DNA of 64,000 nt from Pseudomonas sp. PSB18 (GCF_014596565.1 NZ_NOIN01000003.1:434001-498000); one strand, 5' to 3'. Shown: positions 16,407 to 24,873, numbered from the stretch's first letter. Made by a program: numbers and translations. The notes: generated by a model from the sequence alone, not told the origin.

Positions 16407-18200
16407 TCAGAAGTTCACGCCGAAGCTCAACGCGAGGAAGTCGCGATCCTTGAGAACGTTGTAGTCGCCGCCGAAAAAGTCGGTGTAGCTCAGGCTGGCG
16501 GTGTAGGTGTTGCGGTAGTCGGCATCGACGCCGAGGCTGACGGCCTTGGCACCTTCGTTGAACAGGCCGTTGGGACCGTAGCCGGCCACGTCATGGGACC
16601 AGGACATATTGGGCTTGAAGTTGATGCCGGCGACGACGTTGGAATAGTCGAGGATCGCCCGGGCGCGATAGCCCCATGAGGTCGAAGTGACGAAGCCATC
16701 GGTGTCACCGTTGAACCCGTATTGGCCGTAGACCGAATCGCGGCCGTAACGCAGCTTGTCCTTGGACTCCAGCCCACCGACATGCACCACCGCCGCCTCG
16801 CCCACCAGGGTCAGGCGGTCCGCGCCCAATACCTGATCGAAGAAGTGCGTCATGGTGCTCTGGATCTGGGTGATTTCCTTGCGACGGTAGCCGGTGTTGT
16901 CGGCACCCGCCCGAGTTGCAATAGGTGACGCCGCTCCACCGGCAATCGGGTTGAGCAAGGCCAGGGTCAGGTCGTTGGTATTGAGCTGTACCGGAGCGTT
17001 GGGGCGATAGCTGATTTCACCGGTCCATGCGGTGCCGGTGGGCAGCGTGGTGGAGAAGCTGGCGCCGTACAGGCGGATGTCCTCGGGGTATTCGAGGTAG
17101 TACTGACCGCGGCCCAACATTACGCTTTGCGCCAGGCCGGCACCGCTGCCCGGGGCCAGGCCATTGGCAGTCGCGATCATTCTCGGCAACGCCGCCAGGG
17201 TTGAGGCGCCCGCCGTCGTGGTGCCGACAGTAGGCGTGCGGCTGTGGTAATTCATGAAGTACAGGCCGTACTCGGTGTCGTCGCCGAGCCAACGCAACGC
17301 CGTGCCCCACTGGCCGGAGTCACGGGCATCACGGTCGCCGCCACGAGGAATGACCACGCCTTCGCTGGACACCTCGATCCCCTGGCCAAACGCCCGGGTC
17401 AGCGGCACGAACGGCGCAATGGCCGGGCTGCCCACGGTGTAGCCACTGGTGCAACCGTCCGCCACCACGTCATTGCCGAAGAACGTGCCGCAGTTATCGA
17501 CCACCGTCTGGTCCCACTCAAGCTGGTAGAAACCCTCGACGGTGAGCTTGTCGGTCAGGCCCTGGGAGGCGAACAGCATGTTCACCGGAATCAGGCCTTC
17601 CTTGATCTCGGCACCCGGGCGGCGGAATGCGGACACGTCCACCGGGTTGATGCTGTTGATGGAGTTGCCGATGAAGGTACTCTCCCCCCAACTGACCACC
17701 TGCTTACCGGCACGCACGGTGCCCGGCAGATCGGCGATGGAATAGTTGTGATAGACGAAGGCATCGAGAATCTCCGCCCCCGAGGACTTGGCGCCTTCCT
17801 TGCGATTGCTGTCGCTGATGTCCTTGAACGGACGGCTTTCGTCCTTCAGCTCGAAGTCATACCAGTACTTGCCACGCACGAACACGCCGGTATCACCGTA
17901 CTTGAGTTCGAGGTCGTGCAGCCCTTTGAAGATCTTCGAGAAGGTCTCGCCCTTCTTGAAATTCAGCCGCCCATCATCACCGGTGGAAGCCTGGCCCCGA
18001 CCGCCGTTGACCGTGCCGATAAAGTCCTTGTTGGCATCGCTCATACCCCAGCTCGCGCCCACGGACAGCGAGGAGTCGAACTGGCCTTCGATCTCGCCAA
18101 TGTTGAATGAAACGGCCTGGGCCTGGGCGCAGCAGCCCAAGGCCACCGCGACGGCCAGCGCCTGCGGCTTGAAGATGGCGCGCATTGTTATTGTTGTCAT
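16407..18200 (-). CDS. DUF1302 family outer-membrane-type protein
   Basis: A 597-residue protein with a signal peptide (cut after AQAQA, about residue 29) and alternating beta-strand patterns ending in an aromatic-rich C-terminus (LALSFGVNF), as expected for an outer-membrane beta barrel. Conserved DUF1302 features include the FNIGEIEGQFDSSLSVG start and VSWGESTFIGNSINSINPVD. First gene of a two-gene operon with the DUF1329 gene. A channel for hydrophobic compounds is a plausible guess only. Confidence 0.86.
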   Translation of the reverse strand: MTTITMRAIFKPQALAVAVALGCCAQAQAVSFNIGEIEGQFDSSLSVGASWGMSDANKDFIGTVNGGRGQASTGDDGRLNFKKGETFSKIFKGLHDLELKYGDTGVFVRGKYWYDFELKDESRPFKDISDSNRKEGAKSSGAEILDAFVYHNYSIADLPGTVRAGKQVVSWGESTFIGNSINSINPVDVSAFRRPGAEIKEGLIPVNMLFASQGLTDKLTVEGFYQLEWDQTVVDNCGTFFGNDVVADGCTSGYTVGSPAIAPFVPLTRAFGQGIEVSSEGVVIPRGGDRDARDSGQWGTALRWLGDDTEYGLYFMNYHSRTPTVGTTTAGASTLAALPRMIATANGLAPGSGAGLAQSVMLGRGQYYLEYPEDIRLYGASFSTTLPTGTAWTGEISYRPNAPVQLNTNDLTLALLNPIAGGAASPIATRAGADNTGYRRKEITQIQSTMTHFFDQVLGADRLTLVGEAAVVHVGGLESKDKLRYGRDSVYGQYGFNGDTDGFVTSTSWGYRARAILDYSNVVAGINFKPNMSWSHDVAGYGPNGLFNEGAKAVSLGVDADYRNTYTASLSYTDFFGGDYNVLKDRDFLALSFGVNF

Positions 18201-18819
18201 GCGTCTTCCCCGGTGAGTGACAGAGACTTCACCCTACTGCCGCCCGTCATGGGCGATAAGCGCACCAAGGAGGTATTCACGTTGTCGCTCGAAAGGATGA
18301 GTACCCGCACAAGACGGGGCTTTGCACACGCCATGGATGGGCTGGATAGTGGTCCATCAGTGCAATGCATGTTCGGCGCTTCGTTTCGACTGTTGCGCGC
18401 GCCGTAACAGTGCATGTCCGGATCCGGTCTGTTTCCCGATGCGCCCGATCCCTATGCTGGCCGGGCTTTCAGGGTAACGGGCCTGCAAGCACCCGCCATG
18501 GCATCCCTCACGCCTGGCGCACCGTCATTCGGATGGATCGCGTATCGGTCCATCATCCCGTGCTTACCGACGTTGGTTTGTGGCTCCTTTGCAACGTCAT
18601 TTTCAGGCCGCTGCTTTTTGCAGCGGCTTTTTTTATGTCGATAGTTTCCAGACGGGTACCCAAGCTGACTTGAGTTCTGCGGCGCGGTTTTCTCCGGCGT
18701 GAGATTTCTTGTTTCCTACAACACCTTCGGAATCTCTCACCTGCCCAGCTTTCAGGATCGAATTTATAGTCTTTATTCATCGACTAGGGATGGATCAGAC
18801 TCCTGAAAGGAAAGCTTTA
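18201..18819. other. long intergenic region with a terminator, no clear gene
   Basis: About 620 bases between the DUF1302 start and the next gene. It must hold the promoter of the DUF1302/DUF1329 operon. A plus-strand intrinsic terminator at 18607-18635 follows another hairpin, although no coding gene leads into it. The short open frames here have no family resemblance. A small RNA ending at the terminator is possible. Confidence 0.5.
18607..18635 (+). terminator. intrinsic terminator without an upstream coding gene
   Basis: GCCGCTG-CTTTTT-GCAGCGGC followed by seven T residues is a strong rho-independent terminator reading on the plus strand. A second hairpin (GACGTTG at 18569-18575 with CAACGTC at 18592-18598) lies just before it. 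Confidence 0.8.
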
Positions 18820-19077
18820 ATGAATACCATTGAGCAAATAATCAAGAATGAGCCATTAGAAGAAATCGTCACGGTATTTGCACTATTTAAAGCGCCCCCA
18901 CATTTGGACATGATGATCAGACGCCATAAAATTGAGCTTATACAGCACGGTGAGCTTGAAAAAACCTACACTAAGCTTTTCAAAGCCGAGATCCTGGCAA
19001 GCGGCCAAAAAGGGCTCTGCATTAAAGGGCCTAACTGGAAAGCACCAAAATTCTTCCTTGAAAAAAGATACACCTAA
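18820..19077 (+). CDS. small unknown AT-rich protein, 85 residues
   Basis: I do not recognise it. The protein is basic and soluble (MNTIEQIIKNEPLEEIVTVF start, C-terminal KAPKFFLEKRYT), with no signal peptide. ATG at 18820 has AAAGGA nine bases upstream; ATG at 18790 is an alternative. Codons are AT-rich compared with the rest of the window. It has its own terminator (19084-19112) and lies 166 bases before the AmpDh3-like amidase. It could be an accessory or immunity-type gene for the amidase, but it lacks the export signal expected for periplasmic immunity. Confidence 0.65.
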   Translation: MNTIEQIIKNEPLEEIVTVFALFKAPPHLDMMIRRHKIELIQHGELEKTYTKLFKAEILASGQKGLCIKGPNWKAPKFFLEKRYT

Positions 19078-19083
19078 CCATTA

Positions 19084-19112
19084 GCCGCTGCCTGTACAGC
19101 GGCCTCTTTTTT
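19084..19112 (+). terminator. intrinsic terminator after the small gene
   Basis: GCCGCTG-CCTGTA-CAGCGGC followed by CTCTTTTTT, a few bases after the TAA at 19075-19077. Confidence 0.85.
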
Positions 19113-19209
19113 CAGGTTATGAAACCCCATAAACCAAACGCCAATTCCTACAAAAAACCAAGATCCTCACTACAAGCCAATTTAAACATCATTGTTAGTC
19201 TGAAGTTAA

Positions 19210-19228
19210 TCGAAGCGCGCAGCTTCGA
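19210..19228 (+). other. hairpin just upstream of the amidase start
   Basis: TCGAAGC and GCTTCGA (seven base pairs) around GCGCA, 15 bases before the ATG at 19244 and 27 bases before the alternative ATG at 19256. No T-run follows. It could sit in the leader RNA and affect initiation; this is inference. Confidence 0.4.
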
Positions 19229-19243
19229 CCCCTTCAATTATCA

Positions 19244-20023
19244 ATGAGCACATTTATGTACCCGATAAATTCCACCCGTTACCGTTCAAACAAAGGCCAC
19301 AACAACCGCATTCGCTTTCTGGTCTTCCATTACACGGCCGCCAATTTCTCATCTTCCATCAGCGCACTGACCGGCGCCTCCGTCAGCGCCCATTACCTGG
19401 TTCCGGACTTCACTGACCCGAGTTATGCGCAAGCAGGTTTCAACGAGCCGCAGATTTTCAATCTGGTGGACGAGAACAAGCGTGCCTGGCACGCAGGGGT
19501 GAGCAGATGGGGTAATCGCAACAACTTGAACGACACGTCCATTGGTATCGAGATCGTCAACCTGGCCGCCGATCACCAGGGAACATTCACCTTCCCGCCC
19601 TACCCGCCACAGCAGATCGAAGCAGTAGAACAGTTGGCTCTCGACATACTCCGGCGTTATCCCGATATCAGCCCGGTCAATGTGGTGGCGCATTCGGACA
19701 TCGCCGCCGGGCGCAAGAGTGACCCGGGGCCGATGTTTCCCTGGCACGCGTTGTATCGGAAAGGCATCGGCGCGTGGTTCGATGACAGCACGCAACAGTC
19801 TTTCCTGCAGGCCTACCGATGCACAGGCGTACCAACGCGGGAACATCTGCTGGGGCTGTTCAGGAAGTATGGGTATGACACGACAGCGGCCACCACGGGC
19901 ACGGGTTTCCAGCGTCTGGTGCGCGCCTTCCAGTTGCACTTTCGTCCGGCGAAACATGACGGGGTGATGGACATCGAGACCGCGGCGAACCTGGCGGCCC
20001 TGGTAAAGAAGTACTTCCCCTGA
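19244..20023 (+). CDS. AmpDh3-like N-acetylmuramoyl-L-alanine amidase
   Basis: A 259-residue protein. Residues ~22-170 form an amidase_2 (AmpD-type zinc amidase) domain that cuts the amide bond between MurNAc and L-Ala. Zinc-ligand candidates are His29 (FHYTA), the His of VVAHSDIA and the Asp of KSDPGP. Residues ~190-257 form a peptidoglycan-binding domain (FQRLVRAFQLHFRP...GVMDIETAANL). There is no signal peptide. Length, domain order and many stretches (RFLV.HYTA, RAWHAGVS.W, NLNDTSIGIEIVNLA) match P. aeruginosa AmpDh3, reported as a type VI secretion effector. ATG at 19256 is an alternative start. No T6SS genes are in this window. Confidence 0.9.
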   Translation: MSTFMYPINSTRYRSNKGHNNRIRFLVFHYTAANFSSSISALTGASVSAHYLVPDFTDPSYAQAGFNEPQIFNLVDENKRAWHAGVSRWGNRNNLNDTSIGIEIVNLAADHQGTFTFPPYPPQQIEAVEQLALDILRRYPDISPVNVVAHSDIAAGRKSDPGPMFPWHALYRKGIGAWFDDSTQQSFLQAYRCTGVPTREHLLGLFRKYGYDTTAATTGTGFQRLVRAFQLHFRPAKHDGVMDIETAANLAALVKKYFP

Positions 20024-20067
20024 GCACGGTTATCGTCGGCAACGACAACCGGCCCAGGCAATGACGG

Positions 20068-20979
20068 TTACACGGCGTAACGCTGCATGTTCGCCATCAT
20101 TTCCTTCAACGCTTCCAAGTTGTCATTGGGATGCACCGCGTTGTCGAAATCGCAGATCTGTTGCCAATGGGCAGCAACGTCTTCGGGCGAGAAGCCCTTG
20201 CTTGGGTCGAATCCGACGCCGAGGCTGCGCTCCCAGCGAACCTTGCCCATCCAGCCGCCGCCCACTTCGAACAACCCGGAGGTTTCCTGGCAGGCTTCGC
20301 TGGCCAGGTACACCACCAGCGGGCTGACGAATTCGGGCTTGAGCTGTTCGAACACCTGCGGCGGCATCAGGCCTTCGGTCATGCGCGTGCCGCCGGTGGG
20401 GGCAATGGCGTTGACCAGGATGTTGTTTTTGCGGCCCTCGATAGCGAGGGTACGCGTCAGGCCATAAAGGCCAAGCTTGGCCATGCCGTAGTTGGATTGG
20501 CCGAAGTTGCCGTAGATGCCGGACGTGGAGGCCGTGAAGATTACCCGGCCATAGTTCTGCTCGCGCAGGTGCGGCCAGGCGGCACGGGTGACTTTGTACG
20601 CGCCTTCGACGTGGACGCGGTAGACCAGGTCCCAATCGGCGTCGTCCATTTTGTGAAAGGTCTTGTCCCGCAGGATGCCGGCGTTGTTCACCACTACATC
20701 GATCCGGCCAAACGCGTCGAGGGCGTTTTGCACAAGTTTGTCGCCATCGGTGACGGAATCGTGGTTCGCCTCGGCGATGCCCCCGGCTTCGCGGATTTCA
20801 GCGACCACCCGATCCGCCGCCGAGGCATTGGCCCCCTCCCCCTGAGCGGAGCCGCCGAGGTCATTGACCAGCACCTTGGCGCCTTGCCTGGCGAACAGCA
20901 GCGCATGGGCCCGCCCCAGCCCACCGCCGGCTCCCGTGACGATCACCACTTTATCTTCGAAGCGCACAGATTCACTCAT
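20068..20979 (-). CDS. SDR family oxidoreductase, MFE-2-type 3-hydroxyacyl-CoA dehydrogenase-like
   Basis: About 303 residues from the ATG at 20979 (MSESVRFEDKVV). It has the NAD-binding TGAGGGLG, the NNAGILRDKTF motif, and catalytic Ser and Tyr-x-x-x-Lys (STSGIYGNFGQSNYGMAK). The insert LVNDLGGSAQGEG and GILRDKTFHKMDDADWD are typical of the 3-hydroxyacyl-CoA dehydrogenase unit of multifunctional beta-oxidation enzymes. The C-terminal part is longer than in simple SDRs. The likely role is oxidation of a hydroxyacyl-CoA, but the substrate is unknown and no other beta-oxidation gene is nearby. Confidence 0.87.
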   Translation of the reverse strand: MSESVRFEDKVVIVTGAGGGLGRAHALLFARQGAKVLVNDLGGSAQGEGANASAADRVVAEIREAGGIAEANHDSVTDGDKLVQNALDAFGRIDVVVNNAGILRDKTFHKMDDADWDLVYRVHVEGAYKVTRAAWPHLREQNYGRVIFTASTSGIYGNFGQSNYGMAKLGLYGLTRTLAIEGRKNNILVNAIAPTGGTRMTEGLMPPQVFEQLKPEFVSPLVVYLASEACQETSGLFEVGGGWMGKVRWERSLGVGFDPSKGFSPEDVAAHWQQICDFDNAVHPNDNLEALKEMMANMQRYAV

Positions 20980-21159
20980 GGGCAGAACTCCAGCAGGCCG
21001 AGGATTTAAAGCCAGAGTGTCAGGCACGAGGCTGACGGTCACAATCAACACGGTTGAGAGTGAATGGTAGGCGATAAGGTGAGGGGATGATGCGGGTACG
21101 AGATTCAACCCGAACCGGGTTCGGCGGCACATCCAACTTCCATGCAAGCTGACCCACTG

Positions 21160-21254
21160 CTATCGCGAGCAGGCTCGCTCCCACAGGGGATGGGCGGTGG
21201 ACGCTGGTATCGGATTCACCCCGGACAGGGTGGGAGCGAGCCTGCTCGCGATAG
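21160..21254. repeat. REPIN of the GTGGGAGCGAGC type
   Basis: CTATCGCGAGCAGGCTCGCT...CCCAC and its inverted copy GTGGGAGCGAGCCTGCTCGC...GATAG, separated by about 45 bases, downstream of the hydrolase gene. Confidence 0.9.
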
Positions 21255-21265
21255 GAAGCCGCCAG

Positions 21266-22177
21266 TCACAGACATTTCACCGAGGCCCGCAGTTGCGCCG
21301 GCTCCGCTAGGTTTTCACGGAACGCCAGGTAATGCTTGAGCACCTGCACTGGGGCTTCGGTCTGTGGGTAATGACCGATATCGGGCAGCAGTACCGTATC
21401 CGCATTCGGGATCAGGGCCTCGTACCTCGCCACCATGTGCGCGCCGGAAATCGGATCGAACGCCCCGTCGATCACCCGCATCGGTACCTCGCCGCGCTGC
21501 ATCGCCTGTACCCAGCGATCACGCTGTACGCGACGTTCGGGAATGTAGCGGATGAGTTTGTGCATGATCCGTGGTCCGTCGTGGTTTTTCACCAGACTCC
21601 AGTAATCATCCAGTTCACTTTCGCTGGGGCCACGCCAGGGGCCAAAGATCTGCCGAAAATTCCTGGCCAGGCCTTCGCGTGAAAACGCGCGACCTACCAG
21701 CCAGCCCAACGGACTGAGCAACAACTTCTGCGCCAGCACCGGACGATGGGTTTCCGGAAACAGACCCCCATTGAGAAACACACAACTGGCGATTTCGATG
21801 CGTGCCTCACAATGCCGGGCGATCAGCTCCTGGGCCACGCTGTCACCATAATCGTGGGCCAGAATGTGAACCGCTTGCCGCTCATCCAGATGCGCCAGCA
21901 ATGCCTGCTGCAGATCCGCCTGCTCCAGCAGGCTATAGACGTGATCCGTCGGCTTGGCAGAGTCGCCAAAACCGAGCATGTCGCAAGCGATCACACGATA
22001 ACGCTGTGCCAGCGGCTGCCACAGGTAATGCCAGTCCCAACTGGCCGTGGGGAAACCGTGGATCAACAGCAACGGCTCGCCATGCCCCGCCACCCAATAC
22101 CGGATGGTGTGGCCCCGAAACAGGAAGGTCTGGCCGCGCTGGCGCCAGATACGCAGCGGAATCTGGACCATGGGCAT
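21266..22177 (-). CDS. alpha/beta hydrolase, haloalkane dehalogenase/epoxide hydrolase-like
   Basis: A 303-residue protein with the alpha/beta hydrolase fold: oxyanion-hole HGFPTASWDW, nucleophile elbow AHDYGDS (aspartate nucleophile, near residue 109), and a C-terminal DIGHYPQTEAP with the catalytic His. An Asp nucleophile points to the dehalogenase/epoxide hydrolase branch instead of a Ser esterase. Its ATG overlaps the stop of the aldolase gene by one base (TGATG), so the two are translationally coupled and probably act in one pathway. Substrate unknown. Confidence 0.87.
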   Translation of the reverse strand: MPMVQIPLRIWRQRGQTFLFRGHTIRYWVAGHGEPLLLIHGFPTASWDWHYLWQPLAQRYRVIACDMLGFGDSAKPTDHVYSLLEQADLQQALLAHLDERQAVHILAHDYGDSVAQELIARHCEARIEIASCVFLNGGLFPETHRPVLAQKLLLSPLGWLVGRAFSREGLARNFRQIFGPWRGPSESELDDYWSLVKNHDGPRIMHKLIRYIPERRVQRDRWVQAMQRGEVPMRVIDGAFDPISGAHMVARYEALIPNADTVLLPDIGHYPQTEAPVQVLKHYLAFRENLAEPAQLRASVKCL

Positions 22178-22959
22178 CAGTGTCTGTAACCCGGGTTTTG
22201 TTGGTCGAGCTTGCGCAGCAACGCCGGCCAGGCCAGCGCCCCCCCCATGCCCTGGGCGCTTTTGGTAACCCCGGCAATCATCGCCCGGGCACCGGCCAAT
22301 ATGTTCGGCTCGATGGTTATCAGCTCAGTCCCGCCGTTCTGCGCCAGCACCTGAATGTCACAGGCCCGCTGGAAAGTGAACATCATCAGGAAGGTATCGG
22401 CGATGGTGCCACCGCATGTCAGCAGCCCATGGTTGTGCAGCATCAGGAAGTTGCTGTCCCCCAGGTCCGCCTGCAAGCGGGCCTTCTCTTCATGATTCAG
22501 GGCCACGCCTTCATAAGCGTGGTAGGCGAGACTCGACAGCACGAACAACGACTGTTGGCTGATCGGCAACACACCTTGTTTCTGTGCCGATACCGCCACA
22601 CCGGCAGCGGTATGGGTGTGCAGCACGCAGGCGACATCGCCCCGTACCTCGTGCACCGCACTGTGGATGGTGTAGCCGGCCGGGTTGATTTCGTAGGGGC
22701 TGTCCATCAGCTTATGGCCGGCCTGATCGACCTTGACCAGGCTCGACGCAGTGATTTCGTGAAACATCATCCCGAATGGGTTGATCAGAAAGTCCTCGGT
22801 GCCGGGAACCTTCGCAGAAATATGGGTGAAAATGAGGTCATCCCAGCCATGCAGCGCGACCAGCCGGTAACAGGCGGCAAGATCGATACGGGTTTGCCAT
22901 TCAGCGGCACTGACCTGGTCCTTGATGCTGAGTGTCGGTTGGATGGGCGCTATGCTCAC
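22177..22959 (-). CDS. class II aldolase/adducin family protein
   Basis: About 260 residues from a GTG at 22959 preceded by GAGGT; an upstream TTG at 22998 is less likely. The family's metal-binding histidines are visible as HTHTA and, further on, MLHNHGLL, and HISAKVPG marks the N-terminal part. Members cleave or decarboxylate small hydroxy acids or sugar phosphates with zinc; this branch (RIDLAACYRLVALHGWDDLIFTH in pieces) is widespread and mostly uncharacterised. Followed with one-base overlap by the hydrolase gene. Confidence 0.85.
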   Translation of the reverse strand: MSIAPIQPTLSIKDQVSAAEWQTRIDLAACYRLVALHGWDDLIFTHISAKVPGTEDFLINPFGMMFHEITASSLVKVDQAGHKLMDSPYEINPAGYTIHSAVHEVRGDVACVLHTHTAAGVAVSAQKQGVLPISQQSLFVLSSLAYHAYEGVALNHEEKARLQADLGDSNFLMLHNHGLLTCGGTIADTFLMMFTFQRACDIQVLAQNGGTELITIEPNILAGARAMIAGVTKSAQGMGGALAWPALLRKLDQQNPGYRH

Positions 22960-23094
22960 GGCTCTGACCTCGGGCTTATCGTTATAGGTTTGGCACAAGA
23001 GAATAAGTCTAGTCAGCCCTTGCCGGGACGGTAGTTGCCTTGGCAGCCAGCTTAATGGCCGAGCGGGTCATCCCCGGGGAACCCGCCGCCGCCA

Positions 23095-23550
23095 TCAACC
23101 ACGCAACGCGTCGATCAACTCACCCAACCAGGGTTCGGCATCGGCTTCCGGGGTGACGCTTTCACTGGCATCCAGGCGCAACATCGGCAATACCTCGCGC
23201 ACCCCCAGTTCGGCGAACAATTCGCGCATCTGCTCGCCACCGCCGCAGAAGGTGTCGCCATAATTGGCATCTCCCAGGCCGATCACCGCACCGGGCAGGC
23301 TACGAAAGAACGCCGGCAGTTGATCACGGATTGTCGAATACAGCGGCATCAAATTATCCGGCAACTCGCCCATGCCGGTGGTGGATGTCACCGCCAACAC
23401 GGCCTGCGGGCCGAATGCCTGGATATCAGCCAGGGTTGCCCGCGGATTGTGCAGGGTTTCAAAGCCTGCATCATCGAGCAGCTTGGCAGCGTGTCGAGCG
23501 ACTTCTTCAGCGGTGCCGTACACCGAGCCGGAAAGGATGGCGACTTTCAT
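23095..23550 (-). CDS. flavodoxin (MioC-like)
   Basis: About 151 residues from the ATG at 23550. The FMN-binding phosphate loop reads SGSVYGTAEEVA at residues 7-18, with STTGMGELPDN in the 50s loop and GLGDANYGDTFCGGG in the 90s loop. This is the single-domain flavodoxin/MioC layout, a cytoplasmic electron carrier. In P. aeruginosa related flavodoxins support oxidative stress tolerance or biotin synthesis; the partner here is unknown. Confidence 0.9.
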   Translation of the reverse strand: MKVAILSGSVYGTAEEVARHAAKLLDDAGFETLHNPRATLADIQAFGPQAVLAVTSTTGMGELPDNLMPLYSTIRDQLPAFFRSLPGAVIGLGDANYGDTFCGGGEQMRELFAELGVREVLPMLRLDASESVTPEADAEPWLGELIDALRG

Positions 23551-23708
23551 CAATCTGGTCCTGAGCCTGAATAAAAGAGAAGCGTGATAGTAACAGGCCG
23601 AGCCGCAGGGCTACGATTGACGCTCGACAAGCACTAATGGCCAGTAGACATCGAATCAGGTTCTTCGAATAATGCGGTACTTACATGGGCTATAAAAGGA
23701 CTCGCTCC

Positions 23709-24182
23709 ATGATCAATGCGCAACTGATGCAACTGGTGATAAATGCTTCCAATGACGGAATCGTCATCGCCGAAAAGGAAGGCGAAGATAATATTCTGAT
23801 CTACGTGAATCCGGCCTTCGAACGGCTGACCGGTTATAGCCGCGACGAAATCCTTTATCAGGATTGCCGTTTCCTGCAATCGGGCGATCGCGATCAACCC
23901 TCCCTGAAGCGAATTCGCGAAACCCTGGATCAAGGCGGTGCTTGTCGGGAAATCCTTCGCAACTATCGCAAGGACGGCACGCCGTTCTGGAATGAGTTGT
24001 CGCTGTCCACGGTAAAGAACGAGGCGGACGGCCATACCTATTTCGTGGGCGTGCAAAAAGATGTGACGGCCCAGGTCAAGGCACAACAACGTGTCGTCCA
24101 GTTGGAAAAGGCATTGGCCGAAGCCCATGCCACGATTGCTCGGCTCGATGCGACGAACGGCGCAAACCAAACGACGAATTAA
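23709..24182 (+). CDS. short LOV blue-light photoreceptor
   Basis: A 157-residue single-domain LOV (PAS) protein. Every key flavin-binding residue is present: the photoactive Cys53 in YQDCRFLQ, Asn85 in LRNYRKDG, Asn95 in FWNEL and Gln116 in VGVQKDV. In known LOV proteins Cys53 forms a blue-light-induced bond with FMN. The C-terminal helix (from ~120) is coiled-coil-like and probably mediates dimerisation. The sequence closely resembles the P. putida short LOV protein PpSB1-LOV. ATG at 23709 fits that family start (MINAQL); an upstream in-frame start at 23685 is possible. Downstream are a possible partner gene and a convergent LitR-type regulator. Confidence 0.95.
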   Translation: MINAQLMQLVINASNDGIVIAEKEGEDNILIYVNPAFERLTGYSRDEILYQDCRFLQSGDRDQPSLKRIRETLDQGGACREILRNYRKDGTPFWNELSLSTVKNEADGHTYFVGVQKDVTAQVKAQQRVVQLEKALAEAHATIARLDATNGANQTTN

Positions 24183-24234
24183 CGGTCATTCACTACAATC
24201 ACCAGTGAAAACGCAAAATCATTTCGAGCAGACC

Positions 24235-24840
24235 ATGCAACGTGACGCCCTTCTGACTCAGGATGAGTTGGACTTTATCCGGACCATGCAACACATCCCG
24301 CAATTGAATGAACGGGACGTGACGTCCAGCCTGTTGGTCAATAGCGGGTCGCAGATCCGCGACTTGCTGACGCGTCTGGCGGCCAATGAGCAGGTGACGC
24401 TGCAAGCCAACTTCGAAAACCAGCAAATGACCTTCCCGTTGCAGCTTGTGGAGGATGAATTCCACGCGATGCACCTGCGCCTGGGTGTACCGAGTATCTA
24501 CGAGGACGGACCCAAAGTGCGCCCATGGCGCCTGACCCTCGAAGAGCCGGTGGCACTGGAAAACGCCAAGGGCCAGCCAGGGTCTTTGTGGGTCCACGAA
24601 GTGTCTTGCAAGGGTGTACTGCTGGAAAACCGCAACCGTACCAAGCCACCGAAGCAGTTCGTCCTGTGGTTCAGCCCGTCAGGCTACGAAAGGATTTCGT
24701 TGCGCGGCACCTTCGAACGGGAAACCGAGCAAGGCTTGTATGCCTACCATTTGAATCAGAACGACCAGGATGAAACCGAACGCCTGCGTCAGTACATCCT
24801 CCAGCAGCATCGCCTGTCTCACCCGGCCATGCATCTCTAA
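24235..24840 (+). CDS. unknown protein, possibly a degenerate YcgR/PilZ-like two-domain protein
   Basis: A 201-residue soluble protein that follows the LOV gene by 52 bases on the same strand. The N-terminal half (SSLLVNSGSQIRDLLTRLAA, then QVTLQANFENQQMTFPLQL) recalls the YcgR N-terminal domain. The C-terminal half (EVSCKGVLL, LRGTFERETEQGLYAYHL, ERLRQYILQQHR) recalls a PilZ domain without its RxxxR c-di-GMP motif. This is pattern resemblance only. Position suggests co-transcription with the photoreceptor. It ends 33 bases from the convergent regulator gene. Confidence 0.6.
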   Translation: MQRDALLTQDELDFIRTMQHIPQLNERDVTSSLLVNSGSQIRDLLTRLAANEQVTLQANFENQQMTFPLQLVEDEFHAMHLRLGVPSIYEDGPKVRPWRLTLEEPVALENAKGQPGSLWVHEVSCKGVLLENRNRTKPPKQFVLWFSPSGYERISLRGTFERETEQGLYAYHLNQNDQDETERLRQYILQQHRLSHPAMHL

Positions 24841-24873
24841 TCTCTAGTTACTGGAATTGGCCACACAGGTCAC

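Noticed and set aside
18201..18700. Short plus-strand frames as small genes
   Set aside because: No good ribosome sites, unnatural composition, and one runs through the terminator hairpin.
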